Assembly: GCA_050084985.1 (NCBI GenBank)
Contig: JBITNC010000001.1
Span: 128,154,001-128,218,000 of the forward strand
Direction of reading: 5' to 3'
Origin: Nageia nagi
Lineage: Eukaryota > Pinophyta
DNA: 64,000 nt
Below are positions 62,661-64,000 of this stretch, one piece after another. Position numbers and translations under genes: made by a program. How positions within the stretch are numbered: position 1 is the stretch's first letter; each line of letters begins with the position of its first letter. The notes under the pieces were generated by a model that worked only from the letters and a program-made list of their open reading frames with translations, was not told the DNA's origin and searched no databases.

Positions 62661-63318
62661 TTGTTACACATCTTGGGAGTGCCATAATCTAAGCCAACTA
62701 GATGGTATTATTATTAGGCTCATGCATACTCAATCTAGACTTCCTAAACTTTTACAGCAAAAGAGTCATGGATCGTAGGCCCAAGGGTTTGAACTTGACA
62801 CTCTAATACCTATGTAATGCATCCACTTATTTCAATCAACCAAATATCTAAATTTTATTCTATAAATGTAACAGTCAAATGATCTAGGAATGAACTAGGT
62901 GATTCCACATGAGCTTAATAATGCTACTAGCTAGTTCAATACTCACATGGCATGATTGGTCAAGAACCCTAGGTAACCAAATGTGATAAAAATTTTTGGT
63001 GTTAAATCTTCAACACTCCCTCTATTGAAATGATACCTCAAAGGTAACCTCACCATTCCTATTCCATATCCTATGTGCAATAGGATTTTTGAACATGGCA
63101 TAGTGATTTTGTACTCGAGGCCCATACCACCCAAGAGATCACACTTCCACTAAGTTAGCATCATCACCTAATAATAAGCCTCCATTGGATAAGAGGAGGT
63201 AGTTTTTCTTAGGAAAAATTCCATTATGAGGAATAATCATCATACCCTTATCTCTTAACTATAAGTGGTATGAATACTAATTACCCTTACCTGATAGTAT
63301 TAGTTTTTTTGATTGCTA
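62661..63318 (-). other. Leader or degraded gag N-terminal region
   Basis: Lies between the candidate primer-binding site (63,319-63,334) and recognisable gag. No clear frame; the open stretch 62,943-63,134 is short and unrecognised. Confidence 0.35.
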
Positions 63319-63334
63319 TCCCCACTTGAATCAC
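63319..63334 (-). other. Candidate Gypsy primer-binding site
   Basis: Minus strand GGTGATTCAAGTGGGGATAG resembles GGCGACTCTGCTGGGGA with C to T and other changes. Its position upstream of gag fits. Weak on its own. Confidence 0.35.
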
Positions 63335-64000
63335 CTATCAGAGGATATGAGTCACTAGCCTTCCCATAACTATCGATTAGGCCCACCATGTGGTTTAGCA
63401 TTGCCATTCTCATAACTTGGGGAACCATGGATATTAAATAATATTCTTAAGTGGTTATTATAGTATAATTTATTATTAAATATGTTGACAAAAAGAACCA
63501 CCCATGGCCTACTAACCATAAACTAATATTTCTAAATAGTAGAGAGGGTACAATACACCATCTATCTTTTCACATGAGGTGTACATCAAAAGTCTTGGTT
63601 ATAGGCTTACTTATGAAGTCTCCTAATTCTATTTATCCCATACACATTATATCATGTATATGGGTCCACTTTTTAAAATTCCTTGTGCATACAAAAAGTA
63701 GCAAATCATGAGGTAAGTTCTAGCCACTATTTCTACAAAAGTAATACGATGCTAAGGGGTCCTTACATAAGGAATATTCCTTTTATTTTTTATTTAGTAG
63801 GTAGGTCTACTTGGTGAAGGTTCTCCATCATTTTCTTGCATTCATCCCAAAGGATCCCAAACAACCCCATTTAATCCCATTGGGTCCAATTTGTACCCAA
63901 TTTGATCCCAAGAGTCCTTAAAATATCTCAAATGCTCCTAAATTATCTTTTAGAACTCTAATTCTAATTTAAGATTATTTTCTAATCAATCTACTTCCTT
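63335..64000 (-). mobile_element. Probable 5' LTR sequence of the right-hand Gypsy element, cut by the window edge
   Basis: Noncoding sequence on the LTR side of the candidate primer-binding site. Contains a run of ATCCCA/CCCAATT-like words near 63,846-63,915. No boundary visible. Confidence 0.3.

Noticed and set aside
1-64000. tRNA, rRNA or other structural RNA genes
   Set aside because: None found by reading for tRNA box motifs or rRNA core sequences; the TGGTATCAGAGC matches are retrotransposon primer-binding sites.

Overview
This window is plant nuclear DNA. It is AT-rich, contains one long multi-exon gene with GT-AG introns up to about 5 kb, and is otherwise filled with Ty1/Copia and Ty3/Gypsy LTR retrotransposons in different states of decay. 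Long introns, nested LTR elements, solo LTRs and heavy decay of old coding sequence suggest a large-genome seed plant. A gymnosperm is plausible, but the sequence does not prove it.

The one intact host gene is a MATE transporter of the FRD3/DETOXIFICATION 42-43 (citrate efflux) type on the + strand, 12,241-30,835. I assembled 13 exons by hand. They join in frame to 1,572 nt (523 residues plus stop) with no internal stop, and the N-terminal and C-terminal signatures are typical of the family. Its introns carry a solo Copia LTR with a perfect 5-bp target duplication (intron 7), microsatellites (introns 2 and 5) and a GC-richer island that holds a possible alternative first exon (intron 2).

Left of the gene (1-11,518), all on the minus strand unless noted: a decayed Gypsy gag with its primer-binding site and a probable LTR carrying about 76-bp repeats; a decayed Copia gag-pol (about 3,930-7,800) whose reverse transcriptase active site is lost; a 39-bp tandem repeat; a Copia LTR with primer-binding site at 10,457-10,968; and a + strand sequence ending in AATAAA plus A23 that looks retroposed.

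Right of the gene: a tiny polyadenylated insertion with a 10-bp duplication, a diverged 40-bp tandem repeat, two LTR remnants on the + strand, and a nearly intact Copia element (35,470-40,858) with AAAGG target duplications and one visible frameshift. Its LTRs differ in length because of a 10-bp GATC-rich array. Then come a GC-rich 40-bp repeat, a decayed orphan ORF (about 44,440-43,576), a 57-bp satellite of about 20 units that can form hairpins, smaller duplications, and from about 50,650 to the end decayed Gypsy sequence on the minus strand. The Gypsy part includes gag, protease, reverse transcriptase, RNase H and integrase, plus a long extra ORF with lysine-rich and coiled-coil segments.

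Two themes run through the decayed parts. Stop codons are mostly TAG or TAA where Gln is expected, as cytosine deamination would give. Short tandem arrays sit inside or beside LTR-element sequence again and again.
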